From: Halomonas sp. M4R1S46
Lineage (GTDB): Bacteria; Pseudomonadota; Gammaproteobacteria; Pseudomonadales; Halomonadaceae
Direction: 5' to 3'
Assembly (NCBI RefSeq): GCF_025725685.1
Contig: NZ_CP107008.1
Location: 1,054,001 to 1,118,000, forward strand
Length of the DNA: 64,000 nucleotides
Positions 31,903 to 41,011 of the stretch are shown in pieces. The translations under genes and the position numbers were made by a program. Position 1 is the stretch's first letter. Each line of letters begins with the position of its first letter. Below the pieces are notes generated by a model. It ran no database searches, was not told the origin of the DNA, and saw nothing but the letters and a program-made list of their open reading frames with translations.

Positions 31903-32904
31903 GTGAGCAAAGCCGCCCCCGAAGGCTATGATCTGATCGGCGACGTCCACGGCTGTGGCGCGACCCTGGCGTCGCTGCTCGAGCGCCTTGGCTATCACCA
32001 GCGTGGCGGCGTCTATCGCCACCCCCGGCGCAAGGTGATCTTCCTCGGTGACCTGATCGACCGCGGGCCGCGGATCCGACTGGCGGTCACCATCGCCCGG
32101 CGCATGGTGGAGGAGGGCGAGGCGCTGATCGTCATGGGCAACCACGAGGTCAATGCCCTGGCCTACAGCCACCGGGCTCCGCCGGACCTCGGCCGGGAAT
32201 GGCTGCGCGAGCATACGCCGCGCCACAATCGCATCATCCAGGAGACCCTCGATCAGTACCGCGACCATCCCCAGGAGTGGGAGGACGCCCTGGACTGGTT
32301 CATGGACATCCCACTGTGCCTGGAGCATGACGGGTTGCGGGTGGTGCATGCCTGCTGGGATCAGGCGCTGATCGACGAGTTGCGCCGCGAGCGCCCCGAT
32401 GCCCGGATCGACATCGACTTCCTGACCGCCGCCGTGCAGCCGGGCACCCGGGCGTTCCGCATCCTCGACCGGCTGACGCGGGGCAGCCATATCCCGCTGC
32501 CCGAGGGCATCCAGATCCAGTCCGGCGACGGCTTCACGCGGCGCAGCTTCCGGGCGCATTTCTGGGCGCGCACCCCCCGGACCTGGGGGGATGTGGTGTT
32601 CCAGCCGGACAACCTGCCCGGGGAGCTGGAAAGGCGCGAGCTGACCGAGGCCGAGCGCGCCCGGCTGAGCTTCTACGGGCCGGACGAGCCGCCGCTGTTC
32701 ATCGGCCACTACTGGTGCGAGGGCATCCCGGCCCTGCCGGCGCCCAATATCGCCTGCCTGGACTACAGTGCGGTGAAGTTCGGCCGCCTGGTGGCCTATC
32801 GCTGGAGCGGCGAGTCGCGCCTCGACGCCAACCACTTCGTGTGGATCCGCGTGCCGCGGGAGGAGCAGGCCCGCCCCCAGCCCTGGGAGATCGATTTCGA
32901 TTGA
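31903..32904 (+). CDS. Metallophosphoesterase
   Basis: 333 aa from a GTG at 31903 with GGGAG upstream, one base after the nadK stop. The calcineurin-type motifs are in order: GDVH at residues 13-16, GDLIDRGP at 49-56, GNHE at 79-82 and GHYWCEG near residue 268. Related to PrpE/ApaH-type symmetrical tetraphosphatases or protein phosphatases, but substrate is unknown. Translational coupling with nadK is suggestive of nucleotide metabolism. Confidence 0.88.
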   Translation: MSKAAPEGYDLIGDVHGCGATLASLLERLGYHQRGGVYRHPRRKVIFLGDLIDRGPRIRLAVTIARRMVEEGEALIVMGNHEVNALAYSHRAPPDLGREWLREHTPRHNRIIQETLDQYRDHPQEWEDALDWFMDIPLCLEHDGLRVVHACWDQALIDELRRERPDARIDIDFLTAAVQPGTRAFRILDRLTRGSHIPLPEGIQIQSGDGFTRRSFRAHFWARTPRTWGDVVFQPDNLPGELERRELTEAERARLSFYGPDEPPLFIGHYWCEGIPALPAPNIACLDYSAVKFGRLVAYRWSGESRLDANHFVWIRVPREEQARPQPWEIDFD

Positions 32905-32996
32905 TACATTTCTTTACGAAAATATCGCGCCAGGGCCAGAACTTCCCGCCGTCGTCCGTATCTGAGTAGGTGTTCCCTTGAATGATCCCTTGCTCT

Positions 32997-33020
32997 GTCC
33001 GGCGGCCCCCTCCGCCGGAC
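32997..33020 (+). terminator. Terminator after nadK-phosphatase operon
   Basis: GTCCGGCGG / CCGCCGGAC with a 6-base loop followed by TTTTTCTTT. Confidence 0.88.
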
Positions 33021-33068
33021 TTTTTCTTTGTGCCCGGCGCAGCCGCTTCGTCCACCGCTGGAGAGACC

Positions 33069-33920
33069 ATGTACCGGGTGATCCTGCTGCCCCATGACGT
33101 CGATATCCATGACCTGCGCCAGGCCCTCTGGGCCCACCGCATCGGCCACCTGTTCACCGAGGAGGCCGAGGGCCAGGTGCTATGGCTGATCGACCCCGCC
33201 CAGCAGGCGGCCATGCAGCGCCTGGTGGAGCGCTGGCAGCGCGGCGAGTCCCTGATGCCCGAGGCGCGGGATGGGACCCGCCGGTCCCTGCCGGCGTGGC
33301 GGATCCCCTTTCGCCAGGCGCCGGTGACCGCCACGGCCCTGGCGCTGTGCCTCGCCGTGTTCGCCGTGATGGGCGTGCTCGGGGACCTGGTGATCGCCGC
33401 CCTGACCATCGTGCCCGTGGGCGTGGTCAAGGGCCAGCTGGCCTTCGGCAGCCTGGCGGAGACCCTGGCCTCGGGCCAGGTCTGGCGGCTGCTGTCACCG
33501 GCCTTCCTGCACTTCGGCTGGATGCACCTGATCTTCAACATGCTATGGCTGTGGTTCTTCGGTCGCCAGGTGGAGGCGCTGCATGGCCGCGGGCGCATGC
33601 TCACCCTGCTGCTGGCGGCCGGCATCGGCGGCAACCTGGCCCAGTACGCCACCGGCACCGTGCTGTTCGGCGGCATGTCCGGCGTCGACTTCGCGCTGCT
33701 CGGCTATGTCTGGTTGATGTCGCGCCGCCGTCCCGCCGACGGCTTCTTCGTGCCGCAGATGCTGGTGGTGTTCATGCTCGGCTGGATGGTCTTCACCATG
33801 ACAGACGTGGCCGCCGTGGTCGGCTTCGGCAACGTGGCCAACGAGGCCCATGTGGGGGGGCTGGTCGTGGGGCTCGTCCTGGGCTGGTATCATTCCCGCC
33901 GTGTCCGTTCCCCCCGTTGA
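33069..33920 (+). CDS. Rhomboid-family intramembrane serine protease (GlpG-like)
   Basis: 283 aa. Residues 1-70 form a GlpG-like cytoplasmic domain; six membrane helices follow. The catalytic dyad is Ser204 in GGMSGVDFALLGY and His261 in NEAHVGGLVVG; the HFGWMHLIFNM segment carries the conserved His and Asn that stabilise the oxyanion. It cleaves membrane-spanning substrates. It follows a terminator and precedes a yeaC homologue by 22 bases. Confidence 0.93.
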   Translation: MYRVILLPHDVDIHDLRQALWAHRIGHLFTEEAEGQVLWLIDPAQQAAMQRLVERWQRGESLMPEARDGTRRSLPAWRIPFRQAPVTATALALCLAVFAVMGVLGDLVIAALTIVPVGVVKGQLAFGSLAETLASGQVWRLLSPAFLHFGWMHLIFNMLWLWFFGRQVEALHGRGRMLTLLLAAGIGGNLAQYATGTVLFGGMSGVDFALLGYVWLMSRRRPADGFFVPQMLVVFMLGWMVFTMTDVAAVVGFGNVANEAHVGGLVVGLVLGWYHSRRVRSPR

Positions 33921-33942
33921 GCCCGAATCCCCGGAGTCCGCC

Positions 33943-34227
33943 ATGAGCGATATGACCTTCGAGCGCATGATCCAGCAGATGACCCCCGCCATCTACGAGC
34001 GCCTCAAGCAGGCGGTGTCGCTGCGCAAGTGGCCGGACGGCCGCTTCCTGACGGCCGAGCAGACCGAGCTGTGCCTCGAGGCGGTGATGCGCTACGAGGT
34101 GGAGAACGGCGTGCCCGAGCCGGCCCGGATCGGCTATCTCGAACGCCGCACCTGCGGCGCGGACAGCCGCGGCGCCAACGTCTCGCCGGCGCTGGCCGGC
34201 CTGGCCCGGGATGCCAGCCGTGATTGA
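33943..34227 (+). CDS. YeaC family protein (DUF1315)
   Basis: 94 aa, soluble; FERMIQQMTPAIYERLKQAVSLRKWPDGR and TAEQTELCLEAVMRYE match the YeaC family, of unknown function. The start at 33943 lies behind a CCGGAG site. It overlaps the DUF2797 gene by 17 bases, and the same pair is found adjacent in many pseudomonads (from memory). Confidence 0.87.
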   Translation: MSDMTFERMIQQMTPAIYERLKQAVSLRKWPDGRFLTAEQTELCLEAVMRYEVENGVPEPARIGYLERRTCGADSRGANVSPALAGLARDASRD

Positions 34228-35050
34228 GGCGACCACGCTGCAGGGCTGCCTGACCAAGATGGCCGTGGCGCCGGGCTCGCCGGCCCGTTACACCCTGCGA
34301 GCCGGCGAGGCCCGCCTGGACCTCAATGCCCGCCTCGGTCAGCCCCTGCGCCTGACCTGGACCGGCGCCATCGCCTGTACCCACTGTGGCCGGGCGACCC
34401 GCAAGAGCTTCGGCCAGGGGCACTGCTATCCCTGTTTCAAGAAGCTGGCCCAGTGCGATACCTGCATCATGAAGCCGGAACTCTGCCACTTCTACCAGGG
34501 CACCTGTCGCGAGCCCGACTGGGGGGAGCGGCACTGCTTCCAGCCCCATGTGGTCTACCTGGCCAATGCCTCGGGGCTGAAGGTCGGCATCACCCGCGGT
34601 ACCCAGGTGCCGACCCGCTGGCTCGACCAGGGTGCGGTGCAGGCGCTGCCCATCCTCGAGGTGGACTCCCGCCAGCAGTCAGGCTTCGTCGAGGTGCTGT
34701 TCAAGGAGCAGGTCTCGGATCGCACCAACTGGCGGGCCATGCTCAAGGGCGAGGCCGAGGCGCTGGACCTGGCCGCCGAGCGCGACCGCCTGCTCGACGC
34801 CCTGGCCGGTGGCCTCGCCAACCTGCGCGAGCGCTTCGGCGATGATGCCATCCGCCCGCTCGACGCCAGTCCGCGCACCTTCGAATACCCGGTGCTCGAG
34901 TACCCCCGCAAGGTGGTCTCCCACAACTTCGACAAGCAGCCCGAGGTGGCCGGCACCCTGCTGGGCATCAAGGGCCAGTACCTGATCCTCGACAGCGGCG
35001 TGATCAACCTGCGCAAGTTTACCGGCTATGAGGTGGCGGTCGAGGGGTGA
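34211..35050 (+). CDS. DUF2797 family zinc-finger-like protein
   Basis: 279 aa. Six cysteines in CTHCGRATRKS, GHCYPCFKKLAQCDTC form a likely zinc-binding cluster at residues 56-90; the segment VYLANASGLKVGITRGTQVPTRWLDQGA at about 117-145 resembles a GIY-YIG nuclease core, as known for DUF2797. Function unknown. Overlaps the yeaC homologue. Confidence 0.85.
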   Translation: MPAVIEATTLQGCLTKMAVAPGSPARYTLRAGEARLDLNARLGQPLRLTWTGAIACTHCGRATRKSFGQGHCYPCFKKLAQCDTCIMKPELCHFYQGTCREPDWGERHCFQPHVVYLANASGLKVGITRGTQVPTRWLDQGAVQALPILEVDSRQQSGFVEVLFKEQVSDRTNWRAMLKGEAEALDLAAERDRLLDALAGGLANLRERFGDDAIRPLDASPRTFEYPVLEYPRKVVSHNFDKQPEVAGTLLGIKGQYLILDSGVINLRKFTGYEVAVEG

Positions 35051-35098
35051 GAGAGTGCGCTATGCTCGGGACGTGATCCTCCAGAGGAAGAGCGTCCC

Positions 35099-36094
35099 AT
35101 GAGCGAGATGCGTGCCATGCGACTGCACGCCCCGAACCAGCCGCTACGTTTCGAGCATATTCCTATCCCCGAGCCGGGCCCCGGCGAGGTGCGGGTCCGG
35201 GTGCTGGCCTGCGGCGTCTGCCGTACCGACCTCCACGTGGTGGACGGCGAGCTCGACCGGCCCCGCTTGCCGTTGATTCCCGGTCACGAGATCGTCGGCG
35301 AGGTCGACGCCCTGGGCGACGGCGTCTCGAGGCTGGTGGCCGGCGAGCGGGTCGGCGTGCCCTGGCTGGGCTGGACCTGCGGCGAATGCGATGCCTGCCG
35401 GGCCGGGCGCGAGAACCTCTGCGAGCGGGCCGAGTTCACGGGCTACACCCGGGACGGCGGCTATGCCGAGTACTGCGTCGCCGACGCCCGCTACTGCTTC
35501 CCCCTGCCGGCCGAGGAGGCCCAGGCCGCCGCGCCCCTGCTATGTGCCGGGCTGATCGGCTATCGCACCTGGCGACTCGCTGGCGGCGACACGCCGCGAC
35601 GGCTGGGCATCTACGGCTTCGGCGCTGCGGCCCATATCCTCGTCCAGCTCGCCCGGGCCCGCGGCCAGACCGTCTATGCCTTCACCCGGCCCGGCGACAG
35701 CGAGGCCCAGGCCTTCGCCCGGCGCCTCGGCGCGGCCTGGGCCGGGGGCAGCGACGAGGCGCCGCCGGCACCGCTGGATGCCGCCCTGCTGTTCGCGCCG
35801 GTGGGCGATCTCGTGCCCGCCGCCCTGGCCCAGGTGCGTCCCGGGGGCAGGGTGGTCTCCGGCGGCATCCACATGTCCGATATCCCGTCCTTTCCCTACC
35901 GCCTGCTGTGGAAGGAACGCCACCTGACCTCGGTGGCCAACCTCACCCGGCGTGACGGCGAGGAGTTCCTCGCCCTGGCCCCGCAGGTGCCGATTCGTAC
36001 CGAGACGCGTGCCTATCCGCTGGAGGAGGCCAGCCGGGCGCTGGACGACCTGCGCGCCGGCCGCTTCTCCGGCGCCGCGGTGCTGGTGCCCTGA
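35099..36094 (+). CDS. Zinc-dependent alcohol dehydrogenase
   Basis: 331-aa medium-chain dehydrogenase. Catalytic zinc ligands are Cys41, His63 with Glu64 and Cys149; structural zinc ligands are Cys94, Cys97, Cys100 and Cys108. The Rossmann loop reads GIYGFGAAAH. The pattern fits the AdhA/AdhP-type subgroup that often acts on long-chain or primary alcohols. No pathway neighbours. Confidence 0.88.
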   Translation: MSEMRAMRLHAPNQPLRFEHIPIPEPGPGEVRVRVLACGVCRTDLHVVDGELDRPRLPLIPGHEIVGEVDALGDGVSRLVAGERVGVPWLGWTCGECDACRAGRENLCERAEFTGYTRDGGYAEYCVADARYCFPLPAEEAQAAAPLLCAGLIGYRTWRLAGGDTPRRLGIYGFGAAAHILVQLARARGQTVYAFTRPGDSEAQAFARRLGAAWAGGSDEAPPAPLDAALLFAPVGDLVPAALAQVRPGGRVVSGGIHMSDIPSFPYRLLWKERHLTSVANLTRRDGEEFLALAPQVPIRTETRAYPLEEASRALDDLRAGRFSGAAVLVP

Positions 36095-36104
36095 CGGCGC
36101 CGGC

Positions 36105-37172
36105 CTAGTCGAAGAGATCCGCCTGCCGCCGCGGCGGCCGGAAGGCCGTGGTATCCAGTGGCACATCGCCGGGGAAGCCGAGCCGACGGTAGGTCTTGCG
36201 AAAGCGCTGCTCGAGCAACTCGGCGAACACGCCCTGGCCGCGCAGGCGGTGCCCGAAGCGTCCGTCGTAGGCCTGTCCGCCCCGGCACTGGCGGATCAGG
36301 CTCATCACCTTGGTCGCCCGCTCGGGATAATGCTCGGCCAGCCAGGCCTCGAACAGCGGGGCGACCTCCCGGGGCAGGCGCAGCAGCATCCAGCCGGCGC
36401 TGACGGCGCCGGCCTCCCGGGCGGCCGTCATCAGCCGCTCCAGCTCATGGTCGGTGAGCCCCGGAATCACCGGGGCGACCAGGGTCCCCACCGGCACGCC
36501 GGCGCCGGCCAGCCGCGAGATGACCTTGAGGCGCGCCTCGGGCGCCGCCGCCCGCGGCTCCAGGGCGCGTTTGAGGTCGCGATCGAGGCTGGTCAGGCTG
36601 ACCATCACCCGCACCAGCCGGCGCTCGGCGAGCGCCGACAACAGATCGAGGTCACGCAGGATCAGCGCGCTCTTGGTGACCAGGGTGACCGGGTGGCGGC
36701 ACTCCAGCAGGAAGGCCAGCACCCGGCGGGTGGTACCACGCTCGGCCTCCAGCGGCTGGTAGGCATCGGTGTTGCCGGCGAGGTTGATCGACCGGCAGAC
36801 GTAGCCCGGCCGGGCCAGTTCCTCCTCGAGCCGTTCGACCAGGCCGGTGCGGGCGATCAGGCGGGTCTCGAAGTCCAGCCCGGGGGAGAGATCCCAGTAG
36901 GCGTGGCTCGGCCGGGCGTAACAGTAGATGCAGCCGTGTTCGCAGCCCCGGTACGGATTCAGCGAACGGTCGAAGGGCAGGTCCGGCGAGGTGTTCCACG
37001 CCAGGGCGCTGCGCGCGCGTTCCTCCACCACCTCGGTGGCCAGGCGTTCGGGCACGGCCTCCTGCCACCAGCCGTCGTCGATCGCCTCGCTGTGAGACGG
37101 CGCGAATCGATTGGGCGGGTCGAAGGTGGCGCCGCGCCCCTTGTGCGGCAGCGAGGGATGACGAAGGGTCAT
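36105..37172 (-). CDS. PA0069 family radical SAM protein
   Basis: 355 aa. CEHGCIYC at residues 77-84 is the CxxxCxxC cluster motif; the preceding LPFDRSLNPYRG and the following ARPSHAYWDLSPGLDFE define the PA0069 group, distantly related to spore photoproduct lyase. Reaction unknown. A degenerate LexA-like site lies 20-35 bases upstream. Convergent with the alcohol dehydrogenase gene, 10 bases between stops. Confidence 0.88.
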   Translation of the reverse strand: MTLRHPSLPHKGRGATFDPPNRFAPSHSEAIDDGWWQEAVPERLATEVVEERARSALAWNTSPDLPFDRSLNPYRGCEHGCIYCYARPSHAYWDLSPGLDFETRLIARTGLVERLEEELARPGYVCRSINLAGNTDAYQPLEAERGTTRRVLAFLLECRHPVTLVTKSALILRDLDLLSALAERRLVRVMVSLTSLDRDLKRALEPRAAAPEARLKVISRLAGAGVPVGTLVAPVIPGLTDHELERLMTAAREAGAVSAGWMLLRLPREVAPLFEAWLAEHYPERATKVMSLIRQCRGGQAYDGRFGHRLRGQGVFAELLEQRFRKTYRRLGFPGDVPLDTTAFRPPRRQADLFD

Positions 37173-37190
37173 GGCGGCGTCGCTCGGTAC

Positions 37191-37206
37191 GTGTGTTTAT
37201 ATACAG
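37191..37206. promoter_or_regulatory. Degenerate LexA-like site upstream of the radical SAM gene
   Basis: Read on the minus strand: CTGT-ATATAAAC-ACAC, one base short of the CTGT-N8-ACAG consensus, in an AT-rich spot 19 bases before the ATG. Could also be just the promoter's -10 region. Confidence 0.3.
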
Positions 37207-37317
37207 TATAAAAGCGGCGCTTCCGTCTGCAAGCCGAAGGCCCGGCCGGGGCCAACGGCCAGCGCCCAGTGCCCGGTCACGAGTCCCCCGCAGAGGCCGG
37301 TCGGGCAAGCGTGGCGC

Positions 37318-38922
37318 TCACAGGTGGGCGGGGTTGTGAAGCTTCCGCTCCTCGGCGGGCGGCGGCGTCCACTGGTAGATCCAGGTCTCGGTCAGCGGTT
37401 GGCCGTCGCCCTCCAGATAGAGGCGCAGATTGATCGGCTCGGTGCCATCGTCCGGGGGAACGACATCGAACATCGCCCGATAGCCCTGGATCGCCTCCAG
37501 GGCGCGGGCCGAGGTGATCTCGACGCGGCCCGCCGAGGTCACGATGACCGGCTTGACCTCGAAGTCTGCCTGGTCATCGAGGGGGAAAGGGCCGCCCTGG
37601 AAGTCGACCACGAAGCGCCGGCTGAAGTACTCACGAGGCTGGCCGACGACCCCGCCCAGGCCGGTGCGGGTGGCGACGCAGCGCGCTCGGGGCGGCTGAT
37701 GTGGCGGGTAGGCGTGCCAGTACAGGCGGTAGCCGAACCGCATCTCCTGGCCGGGTTCGATGGGGGCCTCGGGGTGCCAGAAGGCGACGATGTTGTCGAA
37801 GGTCTCGTCGAGGGTCGGGATCTCGGTCAACTGCACCGAGCCGGCGCCCCAGTCGCCCTTGGGCTCGACCCACAGGCTGGGCCGGCGGTCGTAGAAGACG
37901 CCGTCGTCCTGGTAGTGGTCGAAGTCATGGTCACGCTGGACCAGGCCGAAGCCGCGGGGGTTGGTGTCGGCGTAGGCATTGAAGCGCAACTGGCGCGGGT
38001 TGGTGAGCGGGCGCCACAGCCATTCGCCATCGCCGGTGTGCATCGCCAGGCCGTCGGAGTCGTGGATCTCGGGACGCCAGTCCCAGCCGGCGTCGCGGTC
38101 GTTCTCGCCGACCAGGTACATGCTGGTCAGCGGGGCGATGCCCAGGCGCTCGATGCCCTGGCGCGGGTAGAGGGTGGCGTCCACGTCCATGACCACGCCG
38201 TCTTCCGGGGTGCTGATCCGGAACCGATAGGCGCCGGTGACGCTGGGCGACTCGAGCAGGGCATAGACATTGACGGCCTCTCCGTCGCCGGGTCGCTCCA
38301 GCCAGAAGCGGGTGAAGTCGGGAAATTCCTCGGGGCGGTTCATGGCGGTGTCGATGGCCAGGCCGCGCGCCGACAGGCCGTATTGCAGGGAGTCACTGAC
38401 CGCGCGGAAGTAGCTGGCTCCGAGGAAGGCGGCGATATCCCGTTGCCAGTCGTCCCGGTGGTGGAGACGGAAGCCGGCGAAGCCCAGGTGCTCGTCGAGG
38501 GTCTCGCCCTCGACGCCGGAGGCGCCGAAGTCGAACATCGCCGGATCGTAGGCGACCTCCTGAGCCTGGCCGTCGCGAAGGGTGTAGATCCTGACCGGCC
38601 GCCTGAAATTTCGGCCCAGGTGAAAGAGCTGGGCCCGAAAGGGGACCTCGTCCTGGGCCCAGAGGGCGTGATCGGGACGAAAGCTGATGGCCTGGTACTG
38701 GTCCCAGCTCAGGTCCTCGAGTGTCGCCGGCAACTCGGGAGGGGCCTCCCGTGGAGGCTGCTCGGCGAGGTGACGGGCCAGGCCCTTGAGCCAGGCATGA
38801 TCGAAGGGCTCGCGGGGACCGGTGGTGGGGATTCGCCGTGAGGGAGCGGCGAGCAGAGGCGAGAGGGGCAGGAAGGCGCCGCCGAGGATGGTGCTGGCCT
38901 TCAGGAAGTCGCGTCGATTCAT
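37318..38922 (-). CDS. opgD: Periplasmic glucan biosynthesis protein OpgD (MdoD)
   Basis: 534 aa. The N-terminus has a Tat-type signal (NRRDFLKAS then a hydrophobic run to residue 26), which separates OpgD from Sec-exported OpgG. The body is the MdoG/OpgG beta-sandwich: DPAMFDFGASGVEGETLDEHLGFAGFRLH, LGASYFRAVSDSLQYGLSARGLA, and EPKGDWGAGSVQLTEIPT. It shapes the backbone of osmoregulated periplasmic glucans. No opgH gene is nearby. Confidence 0.92.
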   Translation of the reverse strand: MNRRDFLKASTILGGAFLPLSPLLAAPSRRIPTTGPREPFDHAWLKGLARHLAEQPPREAPPELPATLEDLSWDQYQAISFRPDHALWAQDEVPFRAQLFHLGRNFRRPVRIYTLRDGQAQEVAYDPAMFDFGASGVEGETLDEHLGFAGFRLHHRDDWQRDIAAFLGASYFRAVSDSLQYGLSARGLAIDTAMNRPEEFPDFTRFWLERPGDGEAVNVYALLESPSVTGAYRFRISTPEDGVVMDVDATLYPRQGIERLGIAPLTSMYLVGENDRDAGWDWRPEIHDSDGLAMHTGDGEWLWRPLTNPRQLRFNAYADTNPRGFGLVQRDHDFDHYQDDGVFYDRRPSLWVEPKGDWGAGSVQLTEIPTLDETFDNIVAFWHPEAPIEPGQEMRFGYRLYWHAYPPHQPPRARCVATRTGLGGVVGQPREYFSRRFVVDFQGGPFPLDDQADFEVKPVIVTSAGRVEITSARALEAIQGYRAMFDVVPPDDGTEPINLRLYLEGDGQPLTETWIYQWTPPPAEERKLHNPAHL

Positions 38923-39127
38923 CGTTGTCGTCCCTGGGATCGTGGCACCATGGTTACCCGCCGCCGACGATCCGACATGGCTCTGGGGATAAACATCTCC
39001 CAGAGCGCTACCGCCGGCTGGCCGGTTCCGTGACAGGCGACGTCAGCGACAGACGCTAGTGCGCTGAGGTTCCGGATCCGTCGCCCAGGGATCCATCGGC
39101 CGAGCGGCCGGCGGCACGCCGGCTGGA

Positions 39128-39505
39128 TCAGCCGGCATCATCGCCTGACGCGTAGGGGGTGTCCGGCATCAGTTGACGGGGCAGGGGAGCACGGCGGGCG
39201 CCGGCCTTGGGCCCGTAGTGCTCGGCCAGGTAGTCGAGGATGGTGGCCTCCATCTCGGGGCGGAACTGCCAGAGTCCCTGGGTATCCTGCATCCAGCGGA
39301 TCAGGTGCTCCCAATGGTTGCGCGAGCCACTGTTCTGGGTGACCAGCTTGGCGGAATGGCAGACCGTGCAGTTGGCCTTGACCACCTGCCATCCCTCGGC
39401 CTTGACCAGGCCGGTCTCGGGGTCGGTCTCCTGGGCGGCCGCGCCCGGGGGGACGAGCAAGGTCAGGGCCAGCAGCAACGGCCGCACGGGTAGCGTGATC
39501 GTCAT
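39128..39505 (-). CDS. sorB: Cytochrome c subunit of sulfite dehydrogenase (SorB-like)
   Basis: 125 aa with a Sec signal (residues 1-24) and one haem-binding motif CTVCH at residues 46-50. It starts eight bases after the stop of the molybdenum subunit gene, so the pair encodes a SorAB-type periplasmic sulfite:cytochrome c oxidoreductase, with this subunit passing electrons on. The distal haem ligand is probably one of the downstream methionines. Confidence 0.85.
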   Translation of the reverse strand: MTITLPVRPLLLALTLLVPPGAAAQETDPETGLVKAEGWQVVKANCTVCHSAKLVTQNSGSRNHWEHLIRWMQDTQGLWQFRPEMEATILDYLAEHYGPKAGARRAPLPRQLMPDTPYASGDDAG

Positions 39506-39513
39506 GGGACCCC

Positions 39514-40839
39514 CTATGCCACCTGGACGGCGATGCGGTGGCAGGCGTTGTTGAGATAGCCCTTGGGATTCCAGCCCGGTACCACCATCGGCTGGGCGCG
39601 TCCCTGACTGTCGGTGGCCCTGGCCCAGACCTCGTAGTAACCGGGTTCGGGAAATTCCACCGCGCTCGTCCAGCGCTGCCAGGCGAGCCGGTTGGGCGCC
39701 GCCTTGAGCTCGGTCTGCTGCCAGGTGGCGCCGAAATCGATGGAGACATGCACGGCCTCGACCGCGAGATCCCCGGCCCAGGCATGGCCGCGCACCGCCA
39801 GCGGTTCGTCCAGGGCATGCGTGACGCCCGATTTCGGAAAGGTCACCAGCGACTTCACCGGCATGGAGTGGATGGTCTCGAAGTCCTCCAGCGGCACCTC
39901 GGTGCCGGGCGCGACCGGATGCTTGGGCACGCTGTAGGAGGGCGCCCCCATCTTGGTGCCGTCGTGCTTCTGGTTGCGGATCACGATGCGGTTCAGCCAC
40001 TTGCCCGATACCGACCCCGGCCAGCCGCCACAGACCACGCGCAGCGGGTGGCCGTTGAGGTAGGGGATATCCTCGCCGTTCATCGCCCAGGCGATCAGCG
40101 ACTCGTCCTCCAGCGCCTTCGCCATGGGCACCCCCCGGGAAATGGGCTCCCGCTCGGGGTCGCCGCTGACATGGCTGTCGGCGCCGTAGTAGCCGATATA
40201 GACGGCGTCCTCGGCGATGCCGCAGGCCTCCAGCACGTCGCGCAGCCGCGCCCCGGTGAAGGAGGGACAGGCCACCGCCCCGGTGGTCCACTGGTTGCCG
40301 CTCGCCGAGGGCACGTACTCGCTGCGTCCGTTGCCGCCGCATTCCACCTGCAGCTGGTAGGTATGGTGTTCGAACTGCTGCTTGAGCTCGGCGATGGAGA
40401 AGGTCTGCGGATTCACGCAGGACTCCCCGGCGATCTCGAGTTGCCAGGCATCGACGTCGATGGCCTCCACCGCCGGCGGGATGCCGTTGTTGCGCACGAA
40501 CATGAACCGGCCGGGTGTCACGTCGTCGTCGAGCAGGTGGGGGGGCGTCTCGGCATTGATGGGACGGTCGTTGAGGACGGTCAGGCCTTCCTTGCCGGTC
40601 AGGCGGAAGGGTTCCTCGCTCTGGGCCAGGGCGGCGGGGATCAGGCCGCCGGGCATCTGGTGGGCGAAGGGAATGCTGCCCCCCACCGCCGCGGCCATGG
40701 CCAGCAGGCTGGAGCGCTTGAGGAAGCCGCGGCGGGTCACCGGGTCCACTTCACGATCCCACAGCAGCTTGTCGGCGGCCTCGGGGTCCTCGGCGTAGAG
40801 CTCATGAAGCCCGCGGGTGCGTGGCGGTGTCTGGGTCAT
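39514..40839 (-). CDS. sorA: Molybdenum sulfite dehydrogenase catalytic subunit (SorA-like)
   Basis: 441 aa with a Tat signal (RRGFLKRSS at residues 36-44) and the sulfite-oxidase fold. Cys167 in ECGGNGRSEY is the molybdenum ligand; CGGWPGSVSGKWLNR follows, and residues 310-440 form the C-terminal dimerisation domain. It oxidises sulfite to sulfate in the periplasm. The insertion rich in Asp/Glu near residues 95-110 is unremarkable for the family. Operon with sorB. Confidence 0.92.
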   Translation of the reverse strand: MTQTPPRTRGLHELYAEDPEAADKLLWDREVDPVTRRGFLKRSSLLAMAAAVGGSIPFAHQMPGGLIPAALAQSEEPFRLTGKEGLTVLNDRPINAETPPHLLDDDVTPGRFMFVRNNGIPPAVEAIDVDAWQLEIAGESCVNPQTFSIAELKQQFEHHTYQLQVECGGNGRSEYVPSASGNQWTTGAVACPSFTGARLRDVLEACGIAEDAVYIGYYGADSHVSGDPEREPISRGVPMAKALEDESLIAWAMNGEDIPYLNGHPLRVVCGGWPGSVSGKWLNRIVIRNQKHDGTKMGAPSYSVPKHPVAPGTEVPLEDFETIHSMPVKSLVTFPKSGVTHALDEPLAVRGHAWAGDLAVEAVHVSIDFGATWQQTELKAAPNRLAWQRWTSAVEFPEPGYYEVWARATDSQGRAQPMVVPGWNPKGYLNNACHRIAVQVA

Positions 40840-41011
40840 GGTGCTGACTCCTGGCTCGCCCGGCTGGGCGGCTGGCGTGTCTCCCGCCGGGGCATCGTTG
40901 TGATGGTGTTGCCTGAATCAGCTTAGCAGCGGATCGACGATCCGCAGGCAGGCCTCGCCGGCTCCCCTCTGGTAGGATGTCCGGCTCGACAAGGATGCCC
41001 GGAGACGCCCC

